NCBI GenBank assembly: GCA_036346275.1
Contig: CM070713.1
Coordinates: forward strand, 78,360,382 to 78,424,381
Direction: 5' to 3'
Origin: Otatea glauca
Taxonomy: Eukaryota > Streptophyta > Magnoliopsida > Poales > Poaceae
Length of the DNA stretch: 64,000 nt
The notes under the pieces are model-generated. The model made no database searches. It had not been told where the DNA came from and saw only the letters and a list, made by a program, of their open reading frames with translations. The position numbers were made by a program, and so were the translations under genes. This document shows positions 60,219 to 64,000 of this stretch, piece by piece. Every line of letters begins with the position of its first letter. Position 1 is the stretch's first letter.

Positions 60219-60439
60219 TGTCAGGGTAGATGCACAACAAAATATTGGAGACACAATTTAACGTGAAAAAACCCTTGCGAGAAAAAACTTACTGGAAACA
60301 ATTCACTATAATAATTCAAGGATTACATGTACAGGGATGTGGCTTAAATAGCCAAAAGAGTCAGAGTTGTTGAAGATTAAACTCCTAATAAACTATGGAT
60401 AAAAACAGATTTGTTGGGATATTTGAGTTATCTCTAACA
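60219..60439 (-). repeat. 5' LTR (221 bp)
   Basis: TG...CA bounded; pairs with 56006-56229; followed inward by the primer-binding site. Confidence 0.87.
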
Positions 60440-60444
60440 GAAAC

Positions 60445-63132
60445 AAATTAATAATTTCGTTTTTTTAGCATAATACAATGTTTTCGGATACTCTTTTCCA
60501 AAAGCGTATGATGTGATCTTAAATGGTCACTGAATTTGGCTTTTATTGATGAGAAAAGAAGAGCATATGAGTGGCGTTTTCCTAATCCAGGCTGTTGTGA
60601 TTGAAACTTTTTTTCTACTTTCAGCTCCATTTATGCCGACCTTGTGTGCATTTCGAATTAGCACATACCCTACCAAACCTTTTTAATAAAGTGATTTATC
60701 ATTGCACATATATCGGATCTAAGTGGAGAGGATTGCTAATTTTAAGAACAAATGAAGATGTATAAAATGTATACACAACCAAAGTCCTTAAGTGGGCAGT
60801 GCACAAGTAGGTGATCAGAGATCGCGGTTGTTGCTGCAGCTTATGGACATTGACATGCCAAAGAAAGAATTAGTGGCCATAAATATGTCCCTGTCACATA
60901 GATTTCTGAATTCCAAATCTCTTCTATCCCAAAATGATCTGTTGATTTGATTTGCATGGTAGAGAAAAGGGCACTGCAAATTTGCAATTGCTGTAGATTT
61001 CAAGCGATTAGTTAGTCGGGGTGTGTGCGCTTAATTCAGTGGTCAAAATTAGCCGATGCAGGGGATGGTGGAGGCTGACGTCTCCCATTTGATGTTTTAT
61101 GTCTGGCTGTTTGCTTCTGATCCTCACAATTTGTTCGGAGCAAATTTCCTCCTTTTGGATGATCTGTTGATACACGAAAAAGGTGCACATGAGAGCGGTT
61201 TTCATCTGTAAAGAGAAATCAGAAAAGCTGCTTTTTGTTCTTCTTTCTTTTATTATTTTGTTTTCCTTTTTTGCGTGGAAGCATTACCTTGCTATGCGAT
61301 ACATACTGATGGTCAGATTTGCGATGGATGTGTTACACACCAGATCAGTTTCCAGCCTTGAGATTGAAGCCAAAATTTTGCCTGGAAATGCTTTGGTCTT
61401 CAGCACTGTGCTGACTATGAGTCTTGTCAATGGTGACTGAAACATTGGTAGTCTGAATGCTTTGTCGGCAGCATGCAACCTCTTATCATTATCGTATCTC
61501 ATGTTTTTGAAGGAAAAAAAAAGGAGCTCATGCACTAAGCGGTTGACTATTTTTTATGATGTTGCATCTCCGAAGAACATGATCAAGATGTAACACGAGA
61601 AAGTTGAGCTTACTTATACACTTATCTGGCTATCGATGGAGAATTTAATTGTTTGTATTCTGCAACCCAAATCAGAAGATGCACTCTCTTAACTAGCCAA
61701 CTGATCTAAGTTTTTGCTTTACTTTTTCTTCAGAACGCTTAATCACAGGACAGCTCAGTTTCATGCATTGCTAGGCTACTCTAGAGAACCTCTAGCCATC
61801 AGATAAGGATGGCATCCATCCTAGTACTCATGAGAATATACCACTTCCTGATACCTAACATTGCCATTGAGGCCGTGCAATGATAAACCATGCAGTGGTG
61901 CATTTTACTGCTGCAAAATTTCAGGCATCTGCATCCACTCCACACAGTTACACCCACGAGACAAACCATTGCTGAATCCTGATTGCATTGCCCCTCATCC
62001 AAGCTGAACCGCCAGGTCAATGGATCCACCGTGTTCCAATAACTGCCCCACCGAGGCGCGAGCGCCATTATGCGCGCACACAGCCCTCATTCCATAGTGT
62101 CCAAGGGAAGGGAGCCCCTTTCAAGTGGGGAGCAAGCTGAAATGCATTGAGCTCATGTCCACTACCTGTGCCTGTGATGTGTTGCACTCACTACTACGTA
62201 TGTCACATAGCAGTTCATCTTTTCTTCAGGGCACTGTTACAGTGTCCCTTTCAGGGTGATCCATCTCTCAGAAGCAGTGACTGGATGGATAGTTGAGCAG
62301 AAACTAGTGAATCACTCTTGGCCAGGAATTGCAATTGAAGCATTATAGACTGGTGCCTTATTAGGGGAAGAACAATAAGAGAGAGAAACTAATATGCATT
62401 ACCTCTAGGATGACATGGAAAAGGCTGGATAAAGATGATTTATACAGCACAATTCTTAGTGCATACATGCATACTATAGTATTCCTTTCTCTCTATATAA
62501 ATGCTCCTTTTCATATGCTTTTCACCTGTCTGACATAGGTTTGAATGATTCATTGAATCTTCGTTGAAATGATACTAATCTTACATACCATTATTTTCCT
62601 CAACCTAGAGATGACCCAATAGTCATAGTTTCATTATCTGCAGTAAGCCAGTAATCATGGTGCATAGAGATTTAATTTTTCGGGTAAGATCCTCAAGAAA
62701 TCAAATGGTTGACAAAGAGGAGAAAGTTCAGGTTAATCCAGGGTGCAGGAAACTTGTCTCTGTCAATTTCTTTTACATGTTGTAGATGTTAATGTCTACT
62801 ACTATAAAAAATTCGTAATTGGATCTCTCGTGTACCACTCATCAGCATTATGAGTGCCACTGAAAAATAGAGTAAGTGCATCCTCTTTTATCGATAAGTT
62901 GGACCTCAAGATAATATATCTAGCTTTCAGTGGATACCAGATCAAAAGATATGGACCTGGTTTGGTATAACAAGCACTGCTCTCCTACTTAGTTCAGAAG
63001 TTTCACACGCTAAAGATAACAACAGCTCAGAAGGTACAGACGTATACTATTGGCTATTCCTGTACAGACGCAAACTAGGCCTAAACATCTGTATTCACAG
63101 GAGCTACAATACAACCGATGAGGCATTGTTGC
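60445..63132. other. Intergenic, downstream of the glycosyltransferase
   Basis: Mostly A/T-rich. At about 62100-61940 the minus strand has a coding-like frame (ALAPRWGSYWNTVDPLTWRFSLDEGQC) that I cannot assign; it may be an exon relic or, less likely, a downstream alternative exon. No repeats with provable ends. Confidence 0.4.
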
Positions 63133-63937
63133 TTACCAGAATCGATCCTTGTTCACCGATAGATAGCCAGACATCACCTTTCCTCCGGTGTTCCGCATAC
63201 CATCAAGAAGGTAGCACCAGGTTGATCCCAGGGCTCCAACGAAGAAATCTGCTTCGGTGGCCATGATGAAATTGACGAGGGGATAGTTTGTGCTGGCCTC
63301 ACGGCCCAGACTGGCCTCATACATTGCCATGGTCATATTGCTATCTTGGCGTGTCACATTTGTGAAATAGAAATTCCAATTGGGATAGAATTTAGTTCTG
63401 TTGATAACTTCCTGCATTCAACATAAGGAGAGTTGAGTTTCAGACTAACTGCAGGAATCAAACGGACATTGTGTTACACCAAATGGAGGACGGGAGTTAA
63501 ATTGCCTGCATTTCAGTAGAAAGCCAGATGTTCTCGAGACTTGGAAACCGTCTTCGGAGGCTGGTAGCCAGCTCCATGTATTTCTCAAAGCCAACCACTA
63601 CCATTTCACAAGCCTTGTCTCCCATCCTTACATGCATGCTGAGAAGAGGCCTGGGTATATATGGTTTATGTTCCGACCACACAAGCCGTTCAATGCCAGA
63701 TTCTGCTCTAGTAATGCTAGCCTGCGAGTGTGAAATCTTTTGGTTACATATTTTAAAAGCAACATTCATAATGGCCAATCTGATAACCAATTTTCAGATC
63801 GCACAAACCTGTGGTGGATCATTCTGAACATTTTCAAGAACCAACTTTGCGGCTTGCATACCAAATGCAGAATGTCTAGCCACATTCAGTAGTCTGCACA
63901 TGTACTCCGTCTGGAACCTCATTAGGTACCTTACAGC
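63133..63937 (-). CDS. FUT8/GT23-like fucosyltransferase-fold protein, 3' exons (partial)
   Basis: Three terminal exons, 63937-63809, 63721-63506 and 63411-63133; upstream exons lie beyond the window. They encode a C-terminal catalytic half: YMCRLLNVARH, then PRPLLSMHVRMGDKACEM and FPSLENIWLSTEMQ, then YFTNVTRQDSN and NFIMATEADFFVGALGSTWCYLLDGMR, ending SVNKDRFW and stop. An HVRxGDK motif followed by an LSTEM strand and an E/D-containing ADFFVGxxGSTW loop is the nucleotide-sugar-binding pattern of the GT23 / alpha-1,6-fucosyltransferase fold. It likely acts in the Golgi, but donor and acceptor are not known for the plant group. The intron between the last two exons has a GC donor. Confidence 0.72.
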
Positions 63938-64000
63938 CTGCATGGAAGTTTCAATTATGCTGAGATTTAAACAGCAACACAAGTATTAACTAGAAGCAGG

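Larger units (their letters stand above)
56006..60439 (-). mobile_element. Non-autonomous LTR retrotransposon with nested solo LTR
   Basis: LTRs at 60219-60439 (5' LTR, minus sense) and 56006-56229 (3' LTR) start TGTTAGAGATAACTC and end CCTRACA. The flanking 5-mers GGAAC (56001-56005) and GAAAC (60440-60444) are a near-exact target duplication. Next to the 5' LTR is an intact primer-binding site TGGTATCAGAGCC (minus; plus coordinates 60204-60216), complementary to initiator tRNA-Met. Next to the 3' LTR is a polypurine tract AAGGGGAGG. Without the nested solo LTR the interior is about 2.3 kb. It has no gag, protease, RT or integrase. A GC-rich part (59340-60200) has a 250-codon minus-strand frame of Pro/Arg/Ser-rich sequence that matches nothing known to me. 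Confidence 0.87.

Noticed and set aside
59505..60261. Several GC-rich open frames on both strands
   Set aside because: They overlap each other inside the LTR-element interior, show no family motifs and have the Arg/Pro-rich composition of random GC-rich frames.
61183..61440. 85-codon plus-strand frame with a hydrophobic stretch
   Set aside because: No exon signals, no homologue recalled, and A/T-rich random-like composition.
63501..63511. Stop codon ending the glycosyltransferase exon as a truncation
   Set aside because: Using the GC donor at 63505-63504 joins the next exon in frame with family-consistent sequence, so the stop is intronic.

Overview
The window is nuclear DNA from a grass (Poaceae). 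The genes have intron/exon structure with GT-AG (and two GC-AG) introns, 5' exons are very GC-rich, and the best protein matches I recall are plant proteins. Between the genes lies a dense, nested set of plant transposable elements typical of grasses: CACTA elements with ACCGTCTGTGAT-type subterminal repeats, Helitrons ending in a hairpin plus CTAG, hAT, Mutator and Tourist MITEs, a LINE, and non-autonomous LTR elements. I cannot name the species from sequence alone.

Layout. 1-16.3 kb is repeat-rich. It holds a Helitron 3' end (1-505), a decayed ABCI20/21-type ABC ATPase pseudogene (1153-2137) cut at its Walker A exon by a small CACTA element (2138-4538), a second CACTA with a broken transposase (to 7506), a Helitron at 7577-8573, a gene-capturing Helitron (about 9912-12324) with fragments of a THA8-like PPR gene and a PP2A B'' gene, two head-to-tail short Helitrons (12780-13783), and a hAT-like element (14863-16297). 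16.7-20.6 kb is an intact six-exon KIN-10A kinesin (minus strand) with a perfect mitosis-specific activator element upstream. 21.4-35.1 kb is again repeats: a hAT-like element, a LINE with a 5' inversion and target-site duplication (twin priming), a TRIM-like LTR element, and a Tourist-like element with a nested hAT.

35.5-40.0 kb is a two-exon ANKRD13/GPCR-chaperone-like ankyrin gene (plus). 43.8-47.2 kb is a KIN14B-interacting-protein-like gene (plus; Arabidopsis At4g14310 type) with an apparent one-base homopolymer frameshift. 47.85-52.39 kb is a complete 15-exon PHO1-type SPX-EXS phosphate exporter (minus), converging on the preceding gene with about 0.65 kb between stop codons. 56.0-60.4 kb is a non-autonomous LTR element of the same family as the one at 28.6-30.2 kb, interrupted by a 1.7-kb solo LTR. 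63.1-63.9 kb holds the last exons of a FUT8/GT23-like glycosyltransferase (minus) running off the window edge.

The genes do not form a pathway. KIN-10A (phragmoplast kinesin) and the KIN14B-interacting-type protein are both cytoskeletal, PHO1 handles phosphate export, and the ankyrin protein is probably a membrane-trafficking or chaperone factor. Exon boundaries are read from splice signals, frame continuity and family knowledge. No alignment or expression data were available.
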